A stretch of DNA of 64,000 bases from assembly GCA_041398605.1 (NCBI GenBank), contig JAWKUK010000011.1:241524-305523 (forward strand). The letters run 5' to 3'. This DNA comes from JAWKUK01 sp041398605 (GTDB lineage: Bacteria; Planctomycetota; UBA1135; GCA-002686595). Below are positions 1 through 9,900 of this stretch, piece by piece. The stretch's first letter is position 1; the number at the start of each line of letters is the position of its first letter. The translations under genes and the position numbers were made by a program. The notes under the pieces were generated by a model. The model was given only the letters and a program-made list of their open reading frames with translations. It made no database searches and was not told the DNA's origin.

Positions 1-625
1 CGAGCCCTTCCGGGTCGTGGTCGCCGCCATGGAGCCTCCCGGGCAGGCAGCGCTGGTCGATCCAATCGGCCAGGTTCTGCCCTTGCAGCAGGACGCCCGC
101 CCCGTGCCCCGGCACCGGGATGAAGCGCAGCGCCAGCGCATACGTGACCAAGATCGCTGCGACAGCGAGCACCCGGCCCCGAGGCCCAAGGGCGAGGTAG
201 AGCCACGCCGCGAACATCCACGCGAGGCCGATGCGGCCGAGGACGCTGGCCCAGCGCTGGTGCTCGAGGTCGAACGCGAAGAGCCCGTTGTAGATCGCGC
301 CCAGGCAGACGAGGCCGAGGCCGCGACGCAGCGCGTGCACGGCGAGCTTGGACCGGCTCTCCCCGCGCCCTTGGCGGCGCGCGAACGAGAGGGTCGTCGA
401 TACGCCGGCGAGGAAGAGGAACAGAGGAAAGACGAGGTCCCAGGCCCGAAGGCCGTGCCACGCGGCGTGCTCTGTCTGGTGCGCGACGACCTCGCGCAAC
501 CAAGGGAGACCGGTCAGCCCCGCGAGCGCGACCACGACCTCGCGGCCGCCGACGATCCAGAACATGTCGAAGCCGCGCAAGGCATCGAGCGAGGCCAAGC
601 GCGTTTGGTCGGCGCCGTTAGCCAT
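1..625 (-). CDS. Heparan-alpha-glucosaminide N-acetyltransferase-like membrane protein (DUF5009/HGSNAT type), C-terminus cut by window edge
   Basis: About 208 residues are present and the gene runs off the left edge. The start opens MANGADQTRLASLDALRGFD, where the RLxSLDALRGFDMFWI motif is the hallmark first helix of bacterial HGSNAT/DUF5009 proteins. Several hydrophobic segments follow (WDLVFPLFLFLAGVST, GLGLVCLGAIYNGLFAF, IGLAWMFAAWLYLAL). Known relatives are multi-pass membrane proteins thought to transacetylate sugars across the membrane; the substrate here is unknown. The start ATG overlaps the last 8 bases of the upstream ABC ATPase gene, so the two are probably translationally coupled. 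Family assignment is good; function is inferred. Confidence 0.85.
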   Translation of the reverse strand, partial: MANGADQTRLASLDALRGFDMFWIVGGREVVVALAGLTGLPWLREVVAHQTEHAAWHGLRAWDLVFPLFLFLAGVSTTLSFARRQGRGESRSKLAVHALRRGLGLVCLGAIYNGLFAFDLEHQRWASVLGRIGLAWMFAAWLYLALGPRGRVLAVAAILVTYALALRFIPVPGHGAGVLLQGQNLADWIDQRCLPGRLHGGDHDPEGL

Positions 626-1457
626 GCTCGGCGACGCGTGACGAGCCGGACACGATCGCCCGGGCCTTCGCCGCCGGGTCCTCGGTCGCGGTCAGGGTCC
701 CGAAGATCTGCTCGAGCGTGCCGTCGCGCCCCGCGCGCGTCCGAAGGTCGTTGAGCGACCCTTCACCGACGAGGGCGCCCTGCGCCATGATCACCATCCG
801 ATCGCAGACGCGCTCGACGACATCGAGCAAGTGCGACGTGTACAGGACCGCGCCGCCGCGATCCGCCCAGGCGCGCAAGACCTCTTTGACCATCGCCGCG
901 CTCGGCGCATCCAGCCCCGTCAGCGGTTCGTCCAGGACGAGCACTTCGGGCGCATGGATGAGCGCGCACGCGAGCGCCGCCTTCTGCCGCATCCCACGTG
1001 AGAAGCGGCCGACGGGCTCCGTCGCTCGATCCGCGAGGTCGAGGTGCTCGAGGAGCCGCATGCCTTCCGCCGCTGCCGCCGCGTCGCTCATGCCGTGCAA
1101 GCGCCCCACCAGCATCAAGTGCTGCATGGCGCTCAGGTTGGGGTAGAGCGGCGCGCCGTCGGGGACGTACCCGAGGTGGCGCTTGGCCGCGAGCGGATCG
1201 GCGTGGAGGTCCTGCCCCGCGATTCGGATCGCGCCGCTCGTCGGCGTCAACAGACCGACGAGCGCGCGCACCGTCGTTGTCTTGCCCGCGCCGTTCGGGC
1301 CGAGCAGCCCGACGACCTCTCCCGCGTGGACCCGCAGGTCGAGGCCGTCTACGGCCACCTGCTGGCCGTAGACGTGGTGCAGCGCCGTGGCCTCGATGAG
1401 CGCGCGGCCCTCCATGCTTGCTTGCTCGCTGCCCTGGTTGCTCGCGTGGCTGGCCAT
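618..1457 (-). CDS. ABC transporter ATP-binding protein
   Basis: This is a single nucleotide-binding domain of 279 residues. It shows Walker A (GPNGAGKT, residues 53-60), a signature-like motif (FSRGMRQK) and Walker B followed by glutamate (VLVLDEP), then the switch His in YTSHLLD. It resembles the CcmA/NatA-type ATPases that power multidrug, Na+ or ABC-2 exporters. The cognate permease is not visible: the next gene downstream is a membrane acetyltransferase that overlaps by 8 bases, and the permease may lie beyond the left edge. A second in-frame Met at residue 15 (about 1415) could be the true start, because the first 14 residues are unlike the family. The substrate cannot be told. Confidence 0.92.
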   Translation of the reverse strand: MASHASNQGSEQASMEGRALIEATALHHVYGQQVAVDGLDLRVHAGEVVGLLGPNGAGKTTTVRALVGLLTPTSGAIRIAGQDLHADPLAAKRHLGYVPDGAPLYPNLSAMQHLMLVGRLHGMSDAAAAAEGMRLLEHLDLADRATEPVGRFSRGMRQKAALACALIHAPEVLVLDEPLTGLDAPSAAMVKEVLRAWADRGGAVLYTSHLLDVVERVCDRMVIMAQGALVGEGSLNDLRTRAGRDGTLEQIFGTLTATEDPAAKARAIVSGSSRVAEHG

Positions 1458-1502
1458 GATCGGGCGATTGGCCGGGATCCAACGGCGGGGGCGAGCCGAG
1501 GC

Positions 1503-2762
1503 TCAGACGAGCGCGCCCTCGTCCTCGAAGACCGAGATGTTGTATCCCGTCTTCTCGGCCGCCTCTTCCGCGATCTCGTCCCTGCGAGCCTTGGTGACAG
1601 CCTTGACGCGCAGCACATTCTTGCCAGAGCCGACGCCCGCCAGGATGTGGACCTCTTGCGGCTTCAGCTCCTGGAGCTTCTTGATCCACAGCTTGACCTC
1701 GGCGTCGGCCGAGTTATCGCTGTCTTCGGGGCCCTTGAAGAAGCTCGCTTCGACGACGAGGTGGTCCAGACTGCTCGCGTGCTTCACCAAGGTCGTGAGC
1801 TGAGTCGCTTTCTCGCCCGTCACGTTCGCGAACACCTTCGCGGTGCCCCACTCGAACTGCAGGTGCACGCGATCGAACATCGCGAGCGTCGCGCGCAGGT
1901 CATAGGCGGTCAGGTCGCGGCACTCCGTCAACACACGCAGCTTGGAGCGTGAAAGGTGCTTGTCGCGGAGCGCCCGCAGGTTCTCCGTGATCTCGCGCAG
2001 GTCCGGGTGGGCTGCCGGGTCGCCCTCGGAGCCTACGACGACGATCGTGTCGACCTTGACCGCTTCACGGGCCAGGTTAATGATCTCGCGCGCGGCGGTC
2101 GTCACGATCAACGAGGCGCGCGGGATCGATGAGCCCCTGCGCGCGGTGAGCGCGATCTGCGGCGCCGAAATGTCGACGACCAGCGTGCGCCCGAAGCGCT
2201 TCGACTCCAGCGGACCCATCACCATCGTGCGGCCAGTGGTCTTCATCCGCTCGAGCGTCGGAGCTTCGACGACGGGCGCTTTCACAACGGGGGGCGCGTC
2301 ATCGTGCGACTTGGCGGAGACTTTCAAATTCGGCTTCGGTGTGGGTTTAGAGCTGGCGGCTTTCACGTGCGCCGCCGGCTTCGAGGACGCTGCTGCTTGA
2401 ACGGTTCCTGAATTGCTACCGGCTCCGGAGCTGGGCTTGGTCGCGACCAACTTGCCCGGTGTCGCCTTTGCAGGGGCCTTGGCCGACGTCGCACCATTGG
2501 ACGCGGATGCCTTATTTTGCGACTTTGCTCCCGCGGGCTTTGCCTTGGAGGCGGCCGCCTTCGACGGCGTCCCTTTGACTTGCGCCCCCTTTGCCGGGTC
2601 TCCCTTGGTTGGGGCTCCCTTGACCTCAGCGCCTTTTGCTCTCGCCTGCACGCCTTTTGCCTGCACGCCTTTTGTCTGCGCCTCCTTCGGTGCAGCCGGG
2701 GCGGCGTCTGATTTCTTCGGCGCGTTGGCTGCGGACTTCACGGCGTCTGCGGTCTTCGGCAT
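1503..2762 (-). CDS. Radical-SAM-like domain lacking cluster cysteines, with Lys/Ala/Gly-rich N-terminal tail
   Basis: I chose the ATG opening MPKTADAVKSAANAPKK, 11 codons inside the longest frame. Residues 1 to about 165 are low-complexity Lys/Ala/Pro/Gly, including repeated xKG units such as AKGVQAKG, and resemble histone H1-like tails. From about residue 170 the protein reads like a COG0731-type radical SAM enzyme: SKRFGRTLVVDISAPQ, then VVVGSEGDPAAHPDLREITE, then DLRATLAMFDRVHLQF. Where relatives carry CxxxCxxC after the 'DI.P' segment, this protein has IALTARRGSS, with no cysteine. It is therefore probably not a SAM-cleaving enzyme. The tail may bind nucleic acid (inference). The ABC gene follows 45 bp downstream. 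Confidence 0.7.
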   Translation of the reverse strand: MPKTADAVKSAANAPKKSDAAPAAPKEAQTKGVQAKGVQARAKGAEVKGAPTKGDPAKGAQVKGTPSKAAASKAKPAGAKSQNKASASNGATSAKAPAKATPGKLVATKPSSGAGSNSGTVQAAASSKPAAHVKAASSKPTPKPNLKVSAKSHDDAPPVVKAPVVEAPTLERMKTTGRTMVMGPLESKRFGRTLVVDISAPQIALTARRGSSIPRASLIVTTAAREIINLAREAVKVDTIVVVGSEGDPAAHPDLREITENLRALRDKHLSRSKLRVLTECRDLTAYDLRATLAMFDRVHLQFEWGTAKVFANVTGEKATQLTTLVKHASSLDHLVVEASFFKGPEDSDNSADAEVKLWIKKLQELKPQEVHILAGVGSGKNVLRVKAVTKARRDEIAEEAAEKTGYNISVFEDEGALV

Positions 2763-3089
2763 GTGCAATCCAGCATGGCGCGCAGGCCATGACAAAGGCG
2801 GGCGAGGCCCGCAGAGCGGCCCTCGACGCGGGGAGGTGCCGGCGAAGGCGCCCCGTACGGCCCAGCAGGATAGCGCTTCCTGGACGAAGATTCCAGGGGT
2901 TGGCGTTGACTGGCGGCGGTCCTGCCGCCAGGGCGCATTCAGGGACGGGGCGCCTGCAGCCAGAGGGTCCCGGCGTGGGGCGCGGCGGCGAGGTTGACCG
3001 CCGCGCCCCTCCCGGGCGACCTTCGGTCCCCTGCTCTCGCGACGGAGCCAGCGGGCCGAACCTGCGCGCCTGTGAGTCGCGGCGCTCCC
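2763..3089. other. Intergenic stretch with nothing recognised
   Basis: This 327 bp GC-rich gap separates two minus-strand genes. I see no convincing coding frame, RNA gene or strong terminator hairpin. It presumably holds the promoter of the radical-SAM-like gene. Confidence 0.4.
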
Positions 3090-4292
3090 TCACTGCATCT
3101 CGCGACGCTGCTCCTTGCGCGCTGCGGCTGCGCGCACGAACCCTTCCAGGGGCGCGAGGCACGTGTCCCAGTCGTAGGTCGCCTCGACGAAGCGCCGGCC
3201 GCGTTGGCCCAGCGCCGCGGCGCGGTCTGCGTCCAACAGCAGCTCGCTGACCGCGCTCGCGAACGCCTGTGCGTCATCGGCCACAAGGAAGTCGCGGCCT
3301 GCCGCGCCCTCGACGCCTTGGGTCGCGCACGTCGTGCCGACGGTCGGTAAGCCCATCGCGAGCGCCTCGAGGACCTTGTTCTGGATGCCGCGCGCGACGC
3401 GCAACGGCGCGACGGAGACGGCCCCTCTCGCGACCCAATCGCGGACGTCATCCACGAAGCCCGTCACCGTCACGCCCGGCGTCTCGGTGAGCGCGTTGAC
3501 CTCGGGCGTGGGCCGCGAGCCGATGATCGTGAACTTCGCGTGTGGCACGCGCTCGCGCACGAGCGGCAGGATCTCGCGCACGAACCAGACACAGCCGTCC
3601 ACGTTGGGGAAGTAGTCCATGACCCCGGTGAAGACGATGTGGCCTGGCTCCGCGGTGGAGCGCTCCGGGCTGAAGTACGCGAGGTCGACGCCGTTGCGGA
3701 TCACGGTCGAGGGCGCCCCAGGGATTGCGTCCTCGAAGATGCGCTGCTCGAGCGGGGTGCACAGCACGTTCGACAGCGTTTCGCGCGCGATGCGGTCCTC
3801 GAACTTGCGCAGGGTCCGATATTCGCGCCGGTACACCGCGCTCATGGGGAACTTGTGGCGCTCTGCGTATTGCTTCCACTTGTCCGAGTCGAGCTCTGCG
3901 AAGTGCATGACCCACGGGATCCCGCGGCCTTCCAGGAAGGCGCCCATCGACGACGAATACGCGTAGGCGAGGTCGACCTCCGGCGCGCGCTTCGCGACCT
4001 CGGCGTGCAGCTGCCGCGAGCTGAATACGCCGAGCGTCAAAGGCTTGTTCGTCAAGAGGAGCGGCAACGCGGCCAGCTTCTTGCGGCGCTCGTCATGCCG
4101 AATCGCGGTCGTCGGGATGCCCTTCTCTTCGGTCAGGACACGCGCGGCCTCGAAGTCCGCGGGCTCGTGGGCGAAGGCCAGCACTTCGACGGAGTGTTCG
4201 CGCGCCAACCATTCGACGAGGCGCCAGGTCGTGATCTTGTCGCCGCGATTGGGCGGGTAGGGCACCCGTTGCGACAGGAAGAGGAGCTTCAA
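3090..4292 (-). CDS. Glycosyltransferase, TIGR03087 (PEP-CTERM/EpsH1-associated) type
   Basis: The start is taken as the TTG at 4292, which overlaps the upstream stop as TTGA and gives MKLLFLSQRVPYPPNRGDK, the exact place where the family begins; this yields 400 residues. The fold is GT-B. The N-terminal PPNRGDKI motif is typical of TIGR03087 sugar transferases. The C-terminal half carries FTGVMDYFPNVDG, GVTVTGFVDDVRDW and GIQNKVLEALAMGLPTVGT, the nucleotide-sugar-binding motifs of GT4-like enzymes. Relatives act in exopolysaccharide gene clusters; the acceptor here is unknown because no other exopolysaccharide genes lie nearby. It is co-transcribed with the retropepsin-like lipoprotein. Confidence 0.88.
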   Translation of the reverse strand: MKLLFLSQRVPYPPNRGDKITTWRLVEWLAREHSVEVLAFAHEPADFEAARVLTEEKGIPTTAIRHDERRKKLAALPLLLTNKPLTLGVFSSRQLHAEVAKRAPEVDLAYAYSSSMGAFLEGRGIPWVMHFAELDSDKWKQYAERHKFPMSAVYRREYRTLRKFEDRIARETLSNVLCTPLEQRIFEDAIPGAPSTVIRNGVDLAYFSPERSTAEPGHIVFTGVMDYFPNVDGCVWFVREILPLVRERVPHAKFTIIGSRPTPEVNALTETPGVTVTGFVDDVRDWVARGAVSVAPLRVARGIQNKVLEALAMGLPTVGTTCATQGVEGAAGRDFLVADDAQAFASAVSELLLDADRAAALGQRGRRFVEATYDWDTCLAPLEGFVRAAAARKEQRREMQ

Positions 4293-5833
4293 TGTGAGGA
4301 TGCGAGCGCGAGCTTGCGTCGGGGAAGATCGAGGTAGAGACGGGTCGAGCGCAGGGCGGGAAGGCCCACGTTGCCAGCGACCCAGGGATTGTCGAGCGGG
4401 CCACCGCGGCCGGTGGAGTCGAGGAACGTCGCCGCGAGGCGCTCGAAGCGCACCCCCGCGAGCTCGACGAGCGCGAGCTCGCCGCGCCAGCCACGCACGG
4501 AGCCAAAGGGCCCGACGAGGAAGACGGACTCGAGGTCGGTGACCGAAGGCGCCAACTTGAGCTGCGTGACGGCCCACGGCGCGACGCTGAGTGAGTCGCT
4601 CGAGCCGGTGTCGATCCGCAGCCAGAGCGGCGCCGCTGTGCCGAACTGCGCCTCGACACACGGGGTCGCGTTGTCGAAGCGGACGGCGCGCCAATCGAGC
4701 TCCGGGCGCTCCCAACGGCTCGAATCAAAGGCGCGCAGGCGACCGAGCTCGGGGTCGAGCTCGAAGACGGCGCGCGAGAGCACATCGGCGCCGAGCACGC
4801 CGTCGACCGCGAAGCCTGCGGCCTCGGCGGCGTGGGTCCCAGGCAGCTCGACGAACTCGAGCCCGGTGACGCTCATCGGGCCCAGCGTGATCGAGTTCGA
4901 TCGCCGCCAACCCGACGCGCTGCGCCCGCCGACGCCGCTCAGCGCGGCGGCTCCGACGCGGGACCAGCCGAGCTCGTCCGCGAGGGCGGGCTCGATCGCG
5001 CTCGCGCCGAAGCCCGAGTCGACGAGCAACGTCACCGGACGCGCGCCGTCGAGCAGCGCGCGCACGTACAGCCGTCCATCCAGCCCCAGCGCCGCGTCGA
5101 GGTCCGGCGCGGCTGCGGGCGCGAACTCCGTGTCGCGCGCATGGCTGCGCGGCGGCCCGAAGCTCGGGTAGTCGGTCGGCGTTGCCAGCGTCACCTGCTC
5201 GACGACCTCGTTGCCCTCGGGGAGCACGTGCACGAAGCGGCGCGGCAGGCGCGCGCCCGCGACGCGCGTCCAGTCCTCCAGGCGGACGCGCCGCGCGTCA
5301 CCGCTGAGCTCGTACTCGAGCGGCAAGAACGTCTCCGTGTCGATCCAGACGCGCGCGCGGAAGGGCGTGTCGGGGCGCGCCAATGCGATCGCCGTGCGGC
5401 CTACGGTGCTCGCGCCGCGCTCGATGCGCGACGTGAAGCGCGGGACCCAGGGATCGAGCCAGAGACCTGTCCGCAGCCACGCCTCGCAGCGCACGCGCTC
5501 GGCCTCGCCGAAGTCGAGCTCGCGCACGAGGCCGCTGGGGTCCTGGCTCCAGCAGCGTATGCCGTCGCAGCCTTCCGCCGAGGGGCGGTCGCCGGCGAGG
5601 TCCAGGATCGAGCGCCCGGCGACGTCGAAGCTGAAGCGGAACGAGGTCGTGTTGCGCGCGTCACCCCGATCCCCGATCAGCTCGAAGCCGCCCGGGTGGG
5701 ACTGCAGCGCATCGAAGCCGATCGCGGCCCGCGCGGCCTGCAGCAGCTCGTCGACGTAGGGCTCGACCCGGACCGGAGGCGGGCTCGAGCATGCCACGAG
5801 GGCGAGCACGACGACGATGGGGCGCAGGGCCAT
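4289..5833 (-). CDS. Retropepsin-like aspartyl protease lipoprotein (duplicated domain)
   Basis: The start is taken at the Met opening MALRPIVVVLALVACSS, which gives a lipoprotein signal peptide with lipobox LVAC. The ORF extends 12 codons further upstream. The mature part has an N-terminal region resembling outer-membrane lipoprotein carriers, then two retropepsin-like domains. The first has LLVDSGFGASAI and a flap region followed by VDGVLGADVLS. The second has LRIDTGSSDSLSV and ends with GNVGLPALRSTRLYLDL. Both D-S/T-G catalytic motifs are intact. It is probably anchored in a membrane and faces the periplasm. It overlaps the glycosyltransferase start by 4 bases. The substrate is unknown. 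Confidence 0.85.
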   Translation of the reverse strand: MALRPIVVVLALVACSSPPPVRVEPYVDELLQAARAAIGFDALQSHPGGFELIGDRGDARNTTSFRFSFDVAGRSILDLAGDRPSAEGCDGIRCWSQDPSGLVRELDFGEAERVRCEAWLRTGLWLDPWVPRFTSRIERGASTVGRTAIALARPDTPFRARVWIDTETFLPLEYELSGDARRVRLEDWTRVAGARLPRRFVHVLPEGNEVVEQVTLATPTDYPSFGPPRSHARDTEFAPAAAPDLDAALGLDGRLYVRALLDGARPVTLLVDSGFGASAIEPALADELGWSRVGAAALSGVGGRSASGWRRSNSITLGPMSVTGLEFVELPGTHAAEAAGFAVDGVLGADVLSRAVFELDPELGRLRAFDSSRWERPELDWRAVRFDNATPCVEAQFGTAAPLWLRIDTGSSDSLSVAPWAVTQLKLAPSVTDLESVFLVGPFGSVRGWRGELALVELAGVRFERLAATFLDSTGRGGPLDNPWVAGNVGLPALRSTRLYLDLPRRKLALASSH

Positions 5834-5950
5834 CGGCGCAGCGTAACGCGCTGGGTGGGGGCGGATCACGCGACAGCGCGATTGCCCGATACGTGCCGGC
5901 CGGGAGGCTCAGTGCGTTACACGAAGACCGCGCGCGTCGCGCCGTCCGCG

Positions 5951-6958
5951 TCAGCGCTGGCGGCGCCCTACAAACGTCCACCAGCGGCCACGCGGGTGCT
6001 CGCCTTCGATCTCGAGGCCGGCCTCGCGCAGCACCGGCCGCGTCGCGTCCACGTGATCGAAGCGGCAGCCGCTGAACACGAAGCGGCCGCCGGGCGCGAG
6101 GCGGGCGTGGATGTCGGCCGCGTGCGCCTGGAGGACGTCGGCGTAGATGTTGGCAAAGATGAGGTCGAAGGCGGTGTTCGGGCCTGCGTCGGCGGGGCCC
6201 AAGACGCTGAAATCGCCCAGCAGGAAGCGGCAGCGTGCGGACACACCGTTCCAATCTGCGAGCTGCTCGCCCTCGGGCACTGCCATCGGGTCGATGTCGA
6301 AGCCCAAGGCGCTCTCGGCCCCCAGGAGGCACGCGGCGACCGACAGGATCCCGCTACCCGAGCCCGCGTCGAGGACCCGCGCGCCCGGCTGAACGAGGCC
6401 CTGCATGACCCGCAAGACGGTGCGGGTGGAGGCGTGTCGGCCCGAGCCAAACGCGCCGCCTGGCTGGAGCGTGAGGCGCCGATCGGTCGGCCGCGGCGGC
6501 GCGTCCTCGCGCCAGGGCGGGAGCAGCACGATGTCCCCGACGCGGAACGGCTTCCACGACTTCTTCCAGCTGGTCGCCCAGTCCTCGGGCGGCAGCGCCT
6601 TGAAGGTCGGCGCGAGGTCGCGCAGCTCTTCGATGCCCGTGACGTCGGCCAGCGACCGGAGCGCGACGGCGAGCGCGGAGCGGAGCTCGGGGGTGTCGTG
6701 CGCGGACGAGACGAACGTGCGTACGACCTCGCAGCCGTCCGCCGGCGGCGTCGCGGCGATGCTGGTTGTCCCGAACACGACGCTCGTGCATGGGCCGACG
6801 GCGAGGGCTTCGGCGACGAGCTCACCCCAGCCCAACGGCGTGTCGACGCGCACCTCCGTCCACGTCAGCGGGGCGCGCGGCGGCGCTTCCCCGGCGGTCG
6901 ATGGGTGCGCAGCGGCGGGGCTCGCGGGGCGCGGTGTCAGATCAGAAGGGGAGGTCAT
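5951..6958 (-). CDS. prmA: Ribosomal protein L11 methyltransferase (PrmA-like)
   Basis: PrmA trimethylates ribosomal protein L11 with S-adenosylmethionine in the cytoplasm. The 335-residue protein has the family motifs PGGAFGSGRHASTRTVL (relatives: PGLAFGTGTHPTT), SAM-binding motif I VLDAGSGSGILSVAA (about residues 195-209), an acidic GFDIDPMAV, and FANIYADVLQ in place of the usual VANILA. An N-terminal extension of about 30 residues is Ala/Pro-rich. The start overlaps the end of the upstream helicase gene by 17 bp, so the two are likely co-transcribed. Substrate identity rests on family resemblance; a methyltransferase of another ribosomal or small-molecule target is possible. Confidence 0.85.
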   Translation of the reverse strand: MTSPSDLTPRPASPAAAHPSTAGEAPPRAPLTWTEVRVDTPLGWGELVAEALAVGPCTSVVFGTTSIAATPPADGCEVVRTFVSSAHDTPELRSALAVALRSLADVTGIEELRDLAPTFKALPPEDWATSWKKSWKPFRVGDIVLLPPWREDAPPRPTDRRLTLQPGGAFGSGRHASTRTVLRVMQGLVQPGARVLDAGSGSGILSVAACLLGAESALGFDIDPMAVPEGEQLADWNGVSARCRFLLGDFSVLGPADAGPNTAFDLIFANIYADVLQAHAADIHARLAPGGRFVFSGCRFDHVDATRPVLREAGLEIEGEHPRGRWWTFVGRRQR

Positions 6959-9900
6959 CGACGTCGATTTCGAGGGGTCCAGGTCGTTCCGGCGCTGCGC
7001 TAGGGCCGTGCTCGAGCCCCTGCTGGGGCGCCGGCAAGGGCCCGAGCTGGGGGTCCTGCGGCGGTCCCTGGCGCCCGTGGGCGGGCGCGGCTGCTGCGCC
7101 CTCTAGGGGCCCGCTTGGCGTCAGTTGGGCCTGCGTCGTACGCGGCCCGCGCCCGAGGTGCGCGAGCGTCGCGCGCGTGACCTCGGCGAGCGAGCCCTGC
7201 ACGTACGCCGCGCCGCGTTCGCTGCCGGGGACGCCGCTGCGCGCCAGCGGCAGCTCCCGCAGGAACGCAGCGTGCCGACGGTCCGCGAGGCGCGGGTCCA
7301 AGGACAGCACCGCTCCGCGGTCGCTCGCGCGGCGCATCAAGCGGCCGAAGCCCTGTCGGAACTTCGAGAGCGCGCGCGGCATGTAGATGCGATGGCGCTG
7401 GACGCCTTCACCCAAGACCGCGCACTGCGCGAAATGGAAGCGGTCCGGCACGCCGTACGGCAGGCGCGCGATCAGCACGACCTCGAGCGTATCCCCGGGG
7501 AAGTCTGCGCCGTACCAGAACGTGTCGACGCCGAGCAGCGTCGCCTCGACGCGCTCGCGGAACTGATCGGCGAGCTCTTCCTTGCCCGCGCCCTCCATGC
7601 CTTGCCAGTAGAGCGGCAGGCTGCGCGCGCGGAACTCCGGCGCCATTCGCTCTGCGAGCGCGCGCACGTCGGCGAGGCTCGTGAACAGCGCGAGGATCCG
7701 GCCGCCCGTGTGCTCGGCGAACGTCGGGAGCCAGGCTCCGATGCGCGCGAGCCAAGCTTCACGCTCGCGCTGTGGCGAGGGCAGGTCGAGCGGTACCCCG
7801 ATCAGGACGCGCGAATAGTCGAACACCTCTGGCGCGGACATCGTGCGCACTTCGCGCGGCATGTCGGGGCGCACGACTTCGCCCGGCGGCACGTTTGGGT
7901 CCTCGCGGTGGAGCTCGGCGGGGTCGTAGTCGACGGTCACGGTCCCAGCCGGCACGCCGGGGATCGACGCTGCGAGCTGATCGAGGCCGAGGTACTTGCG
8001 CGCGATCTCGAAGCTGCCGCCGAGCTTGGTCGTCGCCGACACGAACGCGGCCGACGCGAACTTGGGCAGCACCTCGCGCCCGAGCAGCCGGTCGGGCAAG
8101 AGAACACGCGCGGACAGGACGAGCTCGCCGCGCGCGTTGCGTTCGACGTCGTGGAACGTGCCGCGTGAGAGGCGCGGCACCGAGGCGTCGACGGGCAGCC
8201 ATTGCCCGAGCGCCGCCCCCAGCTCTGCGAGGTCCTGTCGCCCGAGCTCCAGCGCCCGCCGGACGCGCCCGATGCGCCGCAGGTGCAGCAGCGCGAGCTC
8301 TTCGCCGAGCGTCGTGAGCCAGCCGTCGAGGCGGCCGGCGCTCGCGGCGACCCGCTCGCGCGCGAAGACGAGGCCGCTGATGGGGGCGGCCGCTTCGTCT
8401 GTGTCGCAGCGCGTGGCCGCTCGGGCGTGGACCTCGCTGGGGTCCCACGTCGTGCTGCTGCTCAAGCGCTCGGCGTGCACGTCGACCTCTTCGTCCTCGC
8501 GCCCGTCGTCGCTCGGCGTGTCGTCCTCGTTAGGCTGGTGGAGCCGGTCGCTGCGGCCGCTGTCGAGGCCCTCGGCGTAGACGCGGAACAGCGCGTGCGC
8601 GTGGCGCGGATCGAGCGTCGCGAGCCGCTCATCGCGCCATGCCTCATAGCGCTCGAGCTCGCGCTCGAGCCGCCCGAGGCCCAGGAGCAGCTGATTGGCC
8701 TCGCCGCGCGCGGCGTCCGTCCGGTCCGCGATGGAAGAGCCCAACGGGAGCGCGCGCTTCAGGCGGTCCAGCGCGCCGCCGCCGCGCTCCCCGCGCGCGC
8801 CGCTCGTGCGCGCGTTTGGCACGGAGATCCTGATGACCGCGTCCAGCGCCGTGGTCAGCGCATAGCGCGTGCTGTAGGCGCTGCCCGCTTGGTCGTGCAA
8901 GTGCTCGCACTCATCGAAGATGATGCGCCGGAAGAACTCGGGCCGCGCGAGCGCAAACGCCTGGTTCGTGATGACGACGTGGCTGCGCTCGGCCTTGCGG
9001 CGCGACACCTCGGCGGCGCAGCGCTGGCGGTCGTCCGCGTGTGAGCAGCACCCGGCGCGCGCGCGGACTTGGCGCAGCAGCGCGCCCATGCGCGCGCGCC
9101 ACGGGCTCGCTGCCGTCAGTCGGATCGGCGGGCGCTGCGGGAATCGATCGAGGTCGCCGTCGACGTCGGAGAGCGCGAACAGCGCCAGCGCCGTCCAGGC
9201 GAGCCACGTCTCGGGCTCGTCGTGGCGCCCTGGCGACGTCGCCCGCAGCGCGCGCCAGCACAGCGAGTGTTCGCGGCCCTTCAGCGTCGCGACGCGGAAC
9301 CCAGGCGCTTGTCCGGCGCGCCCGAGCGCCGCGAGCGCGCGCGGCACCTCGCGGTCCATCGCTTGCTCTTGCAGCGCGCGTGTGTACGTGGCGACGCCGA
9401 CGCGCATGTCGTAGCGGCGCGCGAACAGGAGCGCAGGCAGCAAGTAAGCGAGCGTCTTGCCGGTCCCCGTGGGCGCGTGCACCAAGATGAACGCGTCGTC
9501 GCCCAGCGCGCTGGCGATCGCCTCGGCGACGCGGTGCTGGCTCTTTCTGTACGAGCCCGGCGCGCCGAACATCGTCGGCAGGTGCTCCTTGAACACCTCA
9601 TCGAGCACGCGCAGGTCTTCGGGGGCGAACGGCGCTGGGTCCTCGCGGTCGGGCGGCAGCGGCGGGCTGTCGAGCTCCGCGGCGTCGTGGTGCGAGTCCC
9701 GCGTCCACGCCGGGTCGAGCGCGGCCAGCGGGTCTTCGTCGCCGAGCTCGATCGTCGACGCGCGCGTCAGGAGCTCGTCGTTGAGCTCGACACGCGCGAG
9801 CTCGACGAGGTCGCGCGACCAGCGCGACGGGCGGTCGACGAGGTCCATTACGATGCGCAGGCGCCGCGCGGCGTCGACGTCGGTCGCTTGGAACGTCTGC

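Noticed and set aside
4293..4715. N-terminal extension of the glycosyltransferase
   Set aside because: The extension overlaps the retropepsin-like gene and is not protein-like; the TTGA overlap supports the shorter start.
4832..7003. Long plus-strand open frame (over 700 codons) opposite the protease and prmA
   Set aside because: It is antisense to clear genes, is Arg/Ala/Val-rich without domains, and results from the high-GC third-position bias.
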